Origin: Arthrobacter citreus
Lineage (GTDB): Bacteria > Bacillota > Bacilli > Bacillales > Bacillaceae_G
DNA: 64,000 nt
Assembly (NCBI GenBank): GCA_013200995.1
Contig: CP053688.1
Location: forward strand, 4,464,001-4,528,000
Direction of reading: 5' to 3'
Shown here: positions 24,797 to 33,288 of the stretch, one piece after another
How the letters are laid out: each line of letters begins with the position of its first letter
Position numbering within the stretch: the first letter of the stretch is position 1
Notes under the pieces: model-generated
What the model was told of the DNA's origin: nothing
The model's input: the letters and a program-made list of their open reading frames with translations, nothing else
Database searches by the model: none
Made by a program: the position numbers and the translations under genes

Positions 24797-25040
24797 ATTA
24801 CGAACACAATGTGAACTTTATTGATAAAGCTGTGAACTCCGTTGATATAATGGTGTTTCTCGTTGATATCTCACTGAACTCTGTTGATATATTGGTGTTT
24901 CTCGTTGATATTTCACTGAACTCCGTTGATATAATGGTGTTTCTCGTTGATATTTCACTGAACTCCGTTGATATAATGGTGTTTCTCGTTGATATCTCAC
25001 TGAACTCTGTTGATATATTGCTGATTCACGTTGATATAAA
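24797..25040 (+). repeat. 21-bp-period tandem array B with leader (11 units)
   Basis: A leader TATTACGAACACAA (24796-24809) precedes eleven 21-bp units (24810-25040) without length change. Unit 1 begins TGTGAACTTTATTGATAAAG, nearly the same as unit 1 of array A. From unit 3 on, two unit types alternate (GGTGTTTCTCGTTGATAT and ACTGAACTCNGTTGATAT), so a 42-bp higher-order repeat has amplified. One frame is open across the whole array, starting at GTG 24811, but no ribosome site precedes it. Confidence 0.9.
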
Positions 25041-25096
25041 TCTGGTACTGGTTAAAATCATCATTTTGCCAGCAGATAATACCTTTTTAACATCAA

Positions 25097-25135
25097 AAAA
25101 GAGCATGGAAATAATATTCCAGTGCTCTTTTTTTA
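25097..25135. terminator. Bidirectional terminator between array B and the MFS gene
   Basis: GAGCATGGAA (25101-25110) pairs with TTCCAGTGCTC (25118-25128) with one bulge, and is flanked by A6 and T7. Confidence 0.85.
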
Positions 25136-26344
25136 GTTCTTAAGTTTATTTTCTCTAGCATCATATGCTTTTTCTTTAAATAGAAGCATAAGGAAAAATC
25201 CGATTAGTAATAAAATTAGCATGAAAAAAACGGAATGATTCCATGTAGATTGTTCGCCTTTAATGAACTGCATCGCATCGATTACAATTACCGCCCCTAA
25301 ATTACCTGCCATTAGAAGTAGCCCAGTTGCTTCTCCTGATACAGTTTCATCAACTAGCTCTTCTGTAGATGATAATAGTAAGGCGAAGGCCGGTAAAAAA
25401 ATGAATCCAAGGACACTACCTAATACGAGTAGAAATGTAAAGTTTCCTGAAGTGCAAACAGGATAAATTAAAAGGAGGGACCCGATTATCGTAAAGAGTA
25501 AAAATGGTTTTCGTTTGCCAACTTTGTCTGATAAAAATGGAATAATAACTGAGCCAATTATGCCCCCAATGATTAGAGAGCCTCCGACAATTCCAGCTTG
25601 TTCCGAGGAAATTCCGAACGGTTTTAATATTTGTTCAAGCCAGGAAGTTAGCCCATTAAAGACGCCTAATCCTAAAAAGGAAACAATATTTAACAGTAAA
25701 AGGTTTTTGGTTTTGAGTAATTTAAATGTAGTACTAAAACTACTAGATGTCGTTTGTTTAAATTCTGTATTATGATGACCGATGAAGTAGAAGATGAGAG
25801 TAGCAAGTATTGTTAGAATTGCCATGATGACTAAAGTTAATTGAAATCCAAAAAAATCGACAAAAAGGGGAGTCACTGCTAATGCTATTGCCATGCCGAT
25901 GAACATCCCTACGGTGCCAATGCCTGTTGCGGTAGCTTGCTTAGTTTTAGGAAACCAGTCAACGACTAAACTTGATATGGCATTTAAAATATAAGGTTGG
26001 CCAATCGCAATTCCTATTTGACCAAGTAAGAGGAATGAGAAGCTTGAATCAAATATTCTGATACAAGAAAAAACTGACATGAATAATCCACCTATTAATA
26101 TGCTAACACGATATCCACGTCGATCAATTACTTTGCCAGAGTGTATTGAAAGGAGTATATAAATTAGTGGGAATACAATTAATAACCAATTAATGTCTGA
26201 CTCGGTTACTTCATAATGCGATTTTAAATAAGAGATAAGAGGTGCAAAATTTAGCCAAAGCATTTGACTAATACCAGCAAGTACAGCAAATGACACTAAG
26301 ACATACCAGTTTGTGAATGGCTTAGAAACTTTAGTAGACGTCAT
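25133..26344 (-). CDS. MFS transporter
   Basis: A 403-residue major facilitator with about twelve hydrophobic segments. The loop 2-3 motif is present as HSGKVIDRRGYRVSILIGG (near residue 63-81), and the second-half equivalent is LSDKVGKRKPFLLF. A helical NWYVLVSFAVLAGISQMLWLNFAPL start resembles the oxalate/formate or haem-type branch. The substrate is unknown. It is a single gene with terminators on both sides. Confidence 0.88.
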   Translation of the reverse strand: MTSTKVSKPFTNWYVLVSFAVLAGISQMLWLNFAPLISYLKSHYEVTESDINWLLIVFPLIYILLSIHSGKVIDRRGYRVSILIGGLFMSVFSCIRIFDSSFSFLLLGQIGIAIGQPYILNAISSLVVDWFPKTKQATATGIGTVGMFIGMAIALAVTPLFVDFFGFQLTLVIMAILTILATLIFYFIGHHNTEFKQTTSSSFSTTFKLLKTKNLLLLNIVSFLGLGVFNGLTSWLEQILKPFGISSEQAGIVGGSLIIGGIIGSVIIPFLSDKVGKRKPFLLFTIIGSLLLIYPVCTSGNFTFLLVLGSVLGFIFLPAFALLLSSTEELVDETVSGEATGLLLMAGNLGAVIVIDAMQFIKGEQSTWNHSVFFMLILLLIGFFLMLLFKEKAYDARENKLKN

Positions 26345-26463
26345 TCGATCACTTCCCTAACATATTTTCTATAAATAAATCGATTTAATAGAATATATGT
26401 TACGAAGTCTACTAATAACAACTCGTTTGAATAAACAAATATAAACATTTTCTTCAAATTTAA

Positions 26464-26510
26464 ACACCTCTAAAAGTAGCCTAACTAATCTGCTACTTTT
26501 AGAGGTGTAT
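26464..26510 (-). terminator. Terminator of the malX/malY-like operon
   Basis: ACACCTCTAAAAGTAGC (26464-26480) pairs perfectly over 17 bp with GCTACTTTTAGAGGTGT (26492-26508). It lies 8 bp beyond the C-S lyase stop. Confidence 0.9.
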
Positions 26511-26515
26511 TTAAA

Positions 26516-27706
26516 CTATTGATTCCTTTCTAAGTAATCAATCGCGTTTTTTAATCTGTTTAATCCTTCAATAATCTTAGATTTTGGGCATCCAATATTC
26601 ATTCGGATAAAATCCTTTCCGGCCAAACCGTATGTTTCTCCAGGCATGATCGCTACTTTTGCATGATGAACAAGTGCATGCTGTAACTGCTCGGTAGAAA
26701 AAGGGAGCTGGGAAATATCAATCCATGCCAGGTATGTTGATTCAGGCATAGTAAATTTAAGTTTTGGAAGGTTTTTATTAATGAAATCTTCTACCGTTTT
26801 TAAATTATCATGTATATATTCGACCAACTCATCAACCCAGTCGCCACATGTATTGTACGCTTTAATTGTCGCCAGTGTCCCAAAAATACTTGCTGATGAA
26901 AGGCCGTCTCGATTTTTTAATGATAAGAGAAATTCATTATTCATTGTTTCATTAGGTAAAATCATATATGAGCCACCTAATCCAGGCGTATTAAATGTTT
27001 TACTAGCGGAAGTACAAATACATACCTTTTCCAAATTGATGCTAGTGTTTATGATTGGAATATGAGAATTAGGCTCATGCACAATATCCATATGAATTTC
27101 ATCAGAAATAATGAAAACATTATGTTTATTACACAAGTCAATAATTGCTTTCAATTCATGTTTTGTCCAAACCCGACCTGTAGGATTATGTGGACTACAT
27201 AATAGCATGACTTTAGCACGCTTGTGAGATAGTTTTTGTTCCAAATCATCAAAGTCGATTCGGTATTTACCATTTTCGTAGAGTAATTGATTGTCAGAAA
27301 TGAGTCGATTGTTATCTTGAATGACTTTAAAGAAAGCATCATAAGCTGGAGTTTGCATCACGATATGATCACCTTCAATCGTCAAGTATTCAATTACTTT
27401 CGAGATCGAATAAATGACACTTGGACTGTAAACGATCCAATCTTCTTTTATTTCACATGAGAAACGATTACGAAACCAACCGATAATTGAATCTTTAAAT
27501 TCAGCATGATTCCAACGTGTATAGCCAAATATGCCGTGATTCATTCGTGTTTCTAATGTCTGTATTATTTCATCTGGACACTGAAAGTCTGTATCTGAAA
27601 TCGAGAAGGGGAGCAAATCTGGTTCTCCAAAACGATCTTCAATATAGTCCCACTGTGTACAATAAGTGCCAGTTCGATCAATCATTTGATCAAATTTGTA
27701 TTTCAT
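26516..27706 (-). CDS. MalY/PatB-type PLP-dependent C-S lyase/aminotransferase
   Basis: A 396-residue fold-type I PLP enzyme of the MalY/PatB branch. It has the LPFSISDTDFQCPDEI start, the LCSPHNPTGRVWTKHEL motif, ISDEIHMDIV, and the Schiff-base Lys in SASKTFNTPGLGGSY. These enzymes cleave cystathionine or cysteine S-conjugates; E. coli MalY also modulates MalT. The open frame allows starts five codons upstream, but the ATG at 27706 has GGGG at good distance and fits the family N terminus. It begins 21 bp after the PTS gene, reproducing the E. coli malX-malY order. Confidence 0.9.
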   Translation of the reverse strand: MKYKFDQMIDRTGTYCTQWDYIEDRFGEPDLLPFSISDTDFQCPDEIIQTLETRMNHGIFGYTRWNHAEFKDSIIGWFRNRFSCEIKEDWIVYSPSVIYSISKVIEYLTIEGDHIVMQTPAYDAFFKVIQDNNRLISDNQLLYENGKYRIDFDDLEQKLSHKRAKVMLLCSPHNPTGRVWTKHELKAIIDLCNKHNVFIISDEIHMDIVHEPNSHIPIINTSINLEKVCICTSASKTFNTPGLGGSYMILPNETMNNEFLLSLKNRDGLSSASIFGTLATIKAYNTCGDWVDELVEYIHDNLKTVEDFINKNLPKLKFTMPESTYLAWIDISQLPFSTEQLQHALVHHAKVAIMPGETYGLAGKDFIRMNIGCPKSKIIEGLNRLKNAIDYLERNQ

Positions 27707-27727
27707 TTCGTACATCCCCAATTTTAT

Positions 27728-29290
27728 TTATGATGATAATTTTTCTAATTGTGATTTAAGAATACCTACTTGTGGACCAATAACAACTTGTAAATTGTGT
27801 TCATCTAATTTCACAACACCAAGTGCACCGCAATCCTTTAATACTTTTTCGTTAATCATCTGCATATTATCGACAACAAGTCTCAATCTAGTAATGCAGT
27901 TATCTAGTGATTGAATATTCTCTTTCCCACCTAAAGCAGTAAGAATTTTTAAAGCTTGTGCATTTGTACCTTTAACTACTGGTTCTTTACTTTGATTTTC
28001 TTCTTCTGCTATTTCTCTACCAGGAGTTTTTAAGTTGAATTTTAATATTGCGTATCTGAAAACTGAGTAATAGACGGCAAACCAAATTGCACCTATAACG
28101 GGTACGAGATACCATTTTGTTTTAACGCCTTGTAAAACACCGAAGATAATAAAATCAAGTATGCCACCATCAGTATTACCGATTGTTAAGTGAAGCAGAG
28201 CCATTACCATAAAACCTAATCCTGTTAAAATAACATGAATGAAATATAACGGTGGAGAAACGAATAAGAATAAGAATTCGATTGGTTCTGTGATTCCGGT
28301 TACAAAAGTTGCAATAACACCTGAAATTAAAAGTCCTTTAATTTTCTTACGATTTTCTGGACGAGCAGTGTGATAAATTGCCAGTGCTACTGCTGGTAGA
28401 CCAAACATAAATGTTGGCATTTTTCCTTGTGATAAGAAAGCTGTCGCTGAAGGACTAAATGGTACACCAGCTTTTAATTGTGCGTAGAATATATTTAGAG
28501 CCCCAGATACTGATTGACCATTAACAACCTCAGTGCCACCAGCATCAGTAAATCGAATCATTGCAACTAAAATATGATGAAGACCAAACGGTAATAGTAA
28601 ACGCTCACCAGCACCAAATAAAAATGGTCCGAATACACCAGATTTTTGAATCAAAGTTCCAATACCTGTAATTGCGATTGCAAAAATTGGCCAAATCATT
28701 GGAATGATAATCCCGACGATTGATAAAGTAAGTGTTGTTATGATTGGAACGAAGCGGGCACCGCCAAAAAAGGCGAATGCATCTGGAAGTTTTATACTAT
28801 AAAAACGGCTATGTAATAAATAAACGATTATACCGGCAATGATCCCGCCTAACACACCCATTTCGATTGTTTGGATCCCCATTACCATACCTTGGCCAGC
28901 TTGACGCATTTTATCTGCTGCTACTAATTGATTTGTTTCTGTTAAATAAAAATTAATTGATAAGTGCATGATGACATAACCAACAAAACCAGAGAAAGCA
29001 GCTACGCCTTTTTCATAACGTACAAGACCAAACGGAATGGCCATCGCAAATAAAACTGGTAAGTACGAAAATGCAAAACCACCTATCGTAGACATAAAGC
29101 TAAAAATAACTTGCAGTACATGATTTCCTAAAAATGGGAATGTATCAATTGTTGTTGGACTAGTAAATGAACTTCCAATACCCAACATAAGACCCATAAA
29201 GGCCAATAAGGCTACAGGTACCATAAAAGTCTTACCTAAACCTTGGAAAAATTCCCATAGCTGTGATTTAACGGACTTCTTCTTTGCCAT
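27728..29290 (-). CDS. PTS glucose/maltose-family EIICB permease (MalX-like)
   Basis: A 520-residue fused permease. The N-terminal 410 residues are an EIIC domain with about ten hydrophobic segments, including GAGERLLLPFGLHHIL and the TGITEPIEFLFLFVSPPLYFIH motif. A linker leads to a C-terminal EIIB domain with the phosphorylated cysteine C465 in NCITRLRLVV. No EIIA domain is present, so it must borrow one, as MalX does. The neighbouring MalY/PatB enzyme and RpiR regulator match maltose/glucose-type loci. A cre box lies 80 bp upstream. Confidence 0.92.
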   Translation of the reverse strand: MAKKKSVKSQLWEFFQGLGKTFMVPVALLAFMGLMLGIGSSFTSPTTIDTFPFLGNHVLQVIFSFMSTIGGFAFSYLPVLFAMAIPFGLVRYEKGVAAFSGFVGYVIMHLSINFYLTETNQLVAADKMRQAGQGMVMGIQTIEMGVLGGIIAGIIVYLLHSRFYSIKLPDAFAFFGGARFVPIITTLTLSIVGIIIPMIWPIFAIAITGIGTLIQKSGVFGPFLFGAGERLLLPFGLHHILVAMIRFTDAGGTEVVNGQSVSGALNIFYAQLKAGVPFSPSATAFLSQGKMPTFMFGLPAVALAIYHTARPENRKKIKGLLISGVIATFVTGITEPIEFLFLFVSPPLYFIHVILTGLGFMVMALLHLTIGNTDGGILDFIIFGVLQGVKTKWYLVPVIGAIWFAVYYSVFRYAILKFNLKTPGREIAEEENQSKEPVVKGTNAQALKILTALGGKENIQSLDNCITRLRLVVDNMQMINEKVLKDCGALGVVKLDEHNLQVVIGPQVGILKSQLEKLSS

Positions 29291-29368
29291 GTTATTAGCT
29301 CCTTCGTTTTTTATTATGTCTTAAGAATACTCACACCCAAAAAGATTAACAACCGTTTGAGATGATTA

Positions 29369-29382
29369 TGTAAGCGTGTACA
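29369..29382. promoter_or_regulatory. cre box upstream of the MalX-like gene
   Basis: On the minus strand TGTACACGCTTACA matches TGWAANCGNTNWCA at 13 of 14 positions. It lies about 80 bp before the start codon, consistent with CcpA repression. Confidence 0.7.
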
Positions 29383-29439
29383 ATTTTTGTATATTGGAAA
29401 GAAATTAAGAGTAGAAAAAGAAGTGAAAGCAGGAAGAGA

Positions 29440-29489
29440 AAAAAGCAGGGGGACTAGGAAAAGTTTAAAAATTTTACCTAGATCCTGCT
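29440..29489 (-). terminator. Terminator after the GlvR-type RpiR gene
   Basis: On the minus strand GCAGGATCTAGGT and CCTAGTCCCCCTGC pair, with a small internal mismatch, followed by TTTTTTC. It separates the regulator from the PTS genes that follow in the same direction. Confidence 0.8.
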
Positions 29490-29491
29490 CA

Positions 29492-30253
29492 TTATTTTTC
29501 ATTTAGATAGGCAATGATTATGAAGTCAAGTACCATACTTAAAGGGAATCGTGATGTCATATCAAGTTCTCCGAAGTAAGTATTTGTAATGTAGGCTTGG
29601 AGTGATAAATTTACTTCTTTTTGTAGGCGGTTGCTGTGATTTCCGGTGATGGCAATCGTTTTAACATTTCTGTTTTTTAAAATATGAGCGAACTCCAACA
29701 TGTGCAAAGTTTCTCCACTATATGAAACTAATATAGCTAAATCATTTTCTGTTAAACTATTTGCTGCACTTCGTAGCTCGTCCCAATCAGTTCGGGCATT
29801 ACATAGTTTTCCCGCAAACATAAGTTTTCTAGAAGCATCGACACAAGCAGGAAGAGAATTACCAACTCCAAAAAACTCTACATGTGTGCTTTCTTTTAGT
29901 AATTTAGCGGCTAGCTTTATTTTTTCCTCATCAATATACTCTAATGTTCGCTCCATTTCTTCCTTCATTCTCTCAATATGTGTATTCAGTAGATAGGAGG
30001 TAGAAGACACTGGACTTTGAGCTTTATTCGTTTCCATTGAGAGGGTATACTTTAAGTCCTGAAACCCACGAAATCCTAATTGTTGGCATGTTCTACTGAT
30101 CGTAGCTGTAGAGACATAAAGCTCCTTAGATACCTCATCAAGATTAAGCTTCGTAATATAATCAGTATTTTGCAAAATATAATCCAAAACTTGTTTTTCA
30201 AGCTGGCTTAGTTTTTCTCTATTTTGTGATAGACGCTTTAATAGTATTTGCAT
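29492..30253 (-). CDS. RpiR-family regulator (GlvR-like) of the malX/malY locus
   Basis: A 253-residue regulator with an HTH_6 domain (KLSQLEKQVLDYILQNTDYI, then LYVSTATISRTCQQLGFRGFQDLKY) and a SIS domain (VEFFGVGNSLPACVDASRKL, ILVSYSGETLHMLEFA). It lies directly upstream of the MalX-like PTS gene in the same direction, separated by a terminator and a cre-containing promoter. It probably controls that PTS in response to a sugar phosphate. It is one of three RpiR proteins in the window. Confidence 0.87.
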   Translation of the reverse strand: MQILLKRLSQNREKLSQLEKQVLDYILQNTDYITKLNLDEVSKELYVSTATISRTCQQLGFRGFQDLKYTLSMETNKAQSPVSSTSYLLNTHIERMKEEMERTLEYIDEEKIKLAAKLLKESTHVEFFGVGNSLPACVDASRKLMFAGKLCNARTDWDELRSAANSLTENDLAILVSYSGETLHMLEFAHILKNRNVKTIAITGNHSNRLQKEVNLSLQAYITNTYFGELDMTSRFPLSMVLDFIIIAYLNEK

Positions 30254-30467
30254 AAAATCTCACCTGCTTTTAGTGAACTAGAATAATATCTTATTATATA
30301 GCAATTATTCAGAATTAAGTGAAAGAAATGTGGGTAATTTGCAACAGGATTAAAGAAGAGAAAGATATTTTAATTTTAATTTAATCTATTCAAAAGAATA
30401 ATAGGGTGATAATTTAATATAGAGATTAAATTTTTTAATTAAATCTAAATAAAGGGGAAATCATTAG

Positions 30468-30794
30468 TTGAATAATTTGCAGGATATTTTTATTCAGAAT
30501 GGATTTAAAGTAACAAATGAGGGAAGTAAGTCAATTGAATTTGAAAATAGTTTAATCAATGAAGTAATTTATTTACTCCCTAATATTGAAATTACTATTG
30601 TTAGGAGTCCAGAGAAGATTGAAGAGAAACCAGAATTAATTAATGATAACATACGCAAAAATCACAATGCATCGTTTAAAAAGTTCCCTAAAAAAAGAAA
30701 TAAAGGGAAAAGTCCAATTCACTATGGCTATGCCTTTAAATTTCAATCACCTCAAGAATTATCTACGTTTCTTTACACTTTAAATAAAAATTAA
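30468..30794 (+). CDS. Hypothetical protein, 108 residues
   Basis: Not recognised. It is a soluble mixed-fold protein with a very basic middle segment (KNHNASFKKFPKKRNKGK, about residues 64-81) that could bind nucleic acid or a polyanion. It starts with TTG, supported by AAAGGGG eleven bases upstream. It ends 24 bp before a secreted muramidase gene in the same direction, so the pair may be an operon. There is no signal peptide, so the protein should stay in the cytosol. Confidence 0.6.
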   Translation: MNNLQDIFIQNGFKVTNEGSKSIEFENSLINEVIYLLPNIEITIVRSPEKIEEKPELINDNIRKNHNASFKKFPKKRNKGKSPIHYGYAFKFQSPQELSTFLYTLNKN

Positions 30795-30818
30795 CTTAAA
30801 CGAAAAGGGGAAAGAATA

Positions 30819-31970
30819 TTGAAAAAGTATTTTACATTTTTAATTGTTATTAGTTTTATTCTATTAAGTTTTAAAAAACCAGTAGAAGCAAGTACAATTA
30901 CATATCCTATTAATCAACCAACCTATGTTTATAAAGATAAAAAATTCACCTCAAATATTAAAGGTGATATAAGACCAAAAAAGAAGGTAACAGTCGTTAA
31001 ATCTAGCAAAGATTGGTATTATGTAAAATACACAGATCTAAATGATAACCAGCAATATGGATGGATTAACACTAAGGGCACGAAGGTACAAATAACGAAA
31101 CCTAAGACATTTTATTCAGTACCTATGAAGACGAATGCTAATTTAGTAAAAAAGAAGGTATTAAAAGGTTATTACATAATAAAAGGTGCAACGAAGACAG
31201 GGTGGTACAAGGTCTTATATAATAATCAAGATTATTTTATTCCGATCTCACCTTTTAATGTTACTCTAAATGTAAATACTTTAGCATTTAAAAATCCAAT
31301 GGAGCAGACCAATCATATAACTGTAAAAAGTGGAACATATACAATATTAGATGAACAGGCGGAAAATTGGTATAAAATCTCTTATAATAAACAGCAAGTT
31401 TGGGTGCAAAAAATAAAAAAAGTAAGATCCGACGAAAAAGATGTTTTTAAGAGTGGCTTAAATATTGTTAAAGAGTTGGAAGGAAACGCATGCACTAAGT
31501 TGGGGAATGATCATGGCGGTTTGACTAAGTATGGAATTACCCAAACTGTGTATGATGAATATCGAAAGGGTCAAAAATTAGGGGGAAACTCTGTTTGTTA
31601 TATCTCAAATAAAGAGGTTGAAGACATAATATACAATACATATTATGTACCAACTAACGGAACAAAAATGAGCTCAAAATTAGCAATTGTCATGTTAGAT
31701 ACAGCTGTTAATTTTGGTAAAGGGACCGCGTACGCGATTTTTCAAAGAGCATTGAGCATTGATAAAGGAACGACGAATTGGGGTCCATTAACTAATTATA
31801 GTTTTAACCATTTACCGACGAACCAGGAAAATGATGTTGCATTAAGAATGATATATGAAAGAATGCGTTCGCGTTATAATATTGTAGCCAAAGACCCCGG
31901 TCAAGGGCAATTTCTTAAAGGCTGGCTAGCTAGAGATCAGAAGTTACTCACGAAATTGGCATTGAAATAG
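30819..31970 (+). CDS. Secreted SH3-like/GH108 muramidase-type wall hydrolase
   Basis: A 383-residue exported protein. Residues 1-24 form a signal peptide (basic KK, hydrophobic FTFLIVISFILLSF, cleavage after VEA). Residues 30-200 contain repeated SH3-like wall-binding modules (GWINTKG, GWYKVLYNNQDYFIP, NWYKISYNKQQVWV). Residues about 210-383 are a GH108-like lysozyme domain with candidate catalytic E221 in the ELEG motif and the DHGGLTKYGITQTVYDEYR signature. GH108 domains occur in phage-type endolysins and secretion-associated muramidases. No phage genes are nearby. It starts with TTG after AAAAGGGG. Confidence 0.85.
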   Translation: MKKYFTFLIVISFILLSFKKPVEASTITYPINQPTYVYKDKKFTSNIKGDIRPKKKVTVVKSSKDWYYVKYTDLNDNQQYGWINTKGTKVQITKPKTFYSVPMKTNANLVKKKVLKGYYIIKGATKTGWYKVLYNNQDYFIPISPFNVTLNVNTLAFKNPMEQTNHITVKSGTYTILDEQAENWYKISYNKQQVWVQKIKKVRSDEKDVFKSGLNIVKELEGNACTKLGNDHGGLTKYGITQTVYDEYRKGQKLGGNSVCYISNKEVEDIIYNTYYVPTNGTKMSSKLAIVMLDTAVNFGKGTAYAIFQRALSIDKGTTNWGPLTNYSFNHLPTNQENDVALRMIYERMRSRYNIVAKDPGQGQFLKGWLARDQKLLTKLALK

Positions 31971-31986
31971 TATAGTTTAGAGAGTG

Positions 31987-32023
31987 GGTGTCCCAAAAGT
32001 AATTTTTTAGGGACACCTTTTTT
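31987..32023 (+). terminator. Terminator after the GH108 gene
   Basis: GGTGTCCC (31987-31994) pairs perfectly with GGGACACC (32010-32017), then TTTTTT. Confidence 0.9.
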
Positions 32024-32040
32024 ATGTTTAAAAGTAAAAA

Positions 32041-32076
32041 GGATATGAATCAATTCAGGAGAAAAGATTCATATCC
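32041..32076 (-). terminator. Terminator of the YjdN-like VOC gene
   Basis: GGATATGAATC (32041-32051) pairs perfectly with GATTCATATCC (32066-32076). On the minus strand TTTTTAC follows. Confidence 0.85.
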
Positions 32077-32097
32077 TCAAGGTAGTAAAGTTTTAAA

Positions 32098-32520
32098 TTA
32101 AAACTCACCAGTTCCGTGATTAAACATCCAATGAATGCCGAACTTGTCCGTTAAGCTACCGTAAGCTTTGCTCCAAAAAGTTTCTTGAAGCTCCATTTCA
32201 ACTTTACCGCCATCACTTAACTTATTAAAGACAGATCTAAGTTCTTCTAAGTCTTCACTTAAAAATGATAAATGAATATTATTGCCTTCCACAAAAGGGA
32301 AACCAGGGAATGTATCTGAGAACATAACATTGCTACCGCTAATGTTAAGTCTTGTATGCATAACTAAATTTTTTGCTTCTTCAGGTAGTGGGTACTCTGG
32401 ATTTGGAGGTGCTTCTCCAAAAGTCATGATTTTTGGTGTTTCCGTGTTAAATACAGCTGCATAGAACTCAACTGCTTGACGAGTATTTCCATTAAAATTT
32501 AAATAAACATCGATTGGCAT
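32098..32520 (-). CDS. VOC-superfamily protein, PhnB/YjdN type
   Basis: A 140-residue protein of the PhnB/YjdN (3-demethylubiquinone-9 3-methyltransferase-like) group. It has the VYLNFNGNTRQAVEFYAAVF start, the VMHTRLNISGSNVMFSD strand and a C-terminal FWSKAYGSLTDKFGIHWMFN motif. VOC proteins use a paired beta-alpha-beta-beta-beta fold, often with a metal. No activity can be assigned. A related paralogue lies at 43864-44262. Confidence 0.85.
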   Translation of the reverse strand: MPIDVYLNFNGNTRQAVEFYAAVFNTETPKIMTFGEAPPNPEYPLPEEAKNLVMHTRLNISGSNVMFSDTFPGFPFVEGNNIHLSFLSEDLEELRSVFNKLSDGGKVEMELQETFWSKAYGSLTDKFGIHWMFNHGTGEF

Positions 32521-33288
32521 TTAATTCACTCCTATTTCTTATGTATTTAAAAGCCTACAAATCCATTCTATCCAAAAAAAGAGAAATTAACAAACTAAGA
32601 TTTGTAAAATGTGTGAAATATTCTGATTTTATTTTTAATTGGAAATAAAAAAGTGGAATCGCAAATAAATTAAAAAAATATCAAATGAATAACTCAAAAT
32701 GAACTAAATTAAGTCGTTTCTATAAAATTATTTCTTAAAAAACAATTAATCTGCTGTAAATCACTTCATGAGTAGGTTAAAAAGCTTCTGTTCAAATAAA
32801 ATTTGCTCAGTTTTAACCCGGACCGCTAATCTCCATAAAAGTAATTACTGAGAAGTTCGTAGAAAATTGTCGTAAAGATAGTAAAGACTGATTATCTTGT
32901 TTGTTTTACTGGCCATATATTTTCCTATTCTATAAGTGGTATTCCACTAATGAAAATGTAAAATTGCATCTTTATACTAATTAAACTTGCAATTGCCTCA
33001 ACATTTATTTAGCTTTTCCCGGAAAAATAAATTTTTTTCGTACCTCATCGACTGAATATGTCAAAAATTTCTTTTTTTCTACTCGATATTATGAAAAATT
33101 TTCCTGTTCGTGCATGCCAAAAGTCCAATTGAATAACCCAATATGATTATAGGGGTTACGTAATTAAAATTAAGTTAGTATCAACTTTCTTACCAAAGCA
33201 TTTGCAATTAATTGGATCTGTTTGGGGTGAATCTATTTTTATTTTAATAGATTGAGAACATTAAAGTTTACTGTAGAGGAGATTAGAA
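32521..33288. other. 768-bp AT-rich leader region before the first S8 protease gene
   Basis: No open frame with a ribosome site was found. Visible structures are the small dyad AAGTGG-TATT-CCACTA near 32935-32950 and an AT hairpin AATCTATT (33230-33237) with AATAGATT (33246-33253), just before the protease ribosome site. The length suggests a long regulatory region or untranslated leader. Confidence 0.5.

Noticed and set aside
24810..25040. CRISPR array
   Set aside because: The units are contiguous 21-mers without unique spacers, and no cas genes are present.
24811..25143. A 110-codon frame across array B as a real gene
   Set aside because: It is open only because the period is a multiple of three; GTG has no ribosome site. 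Kept as a repeat and flagged as a finding.
30819..31970. Prophage endolysin as evidence of a prophage
   Set aside because: The protein has a signal peptide and wall-binding modules, and no phage structural, holin or integrase genes are nearby.
33057..33134. Short frame beginning at an ATG near 33057
   Set aside because: No ribosome site and no similarity to known small proteins.
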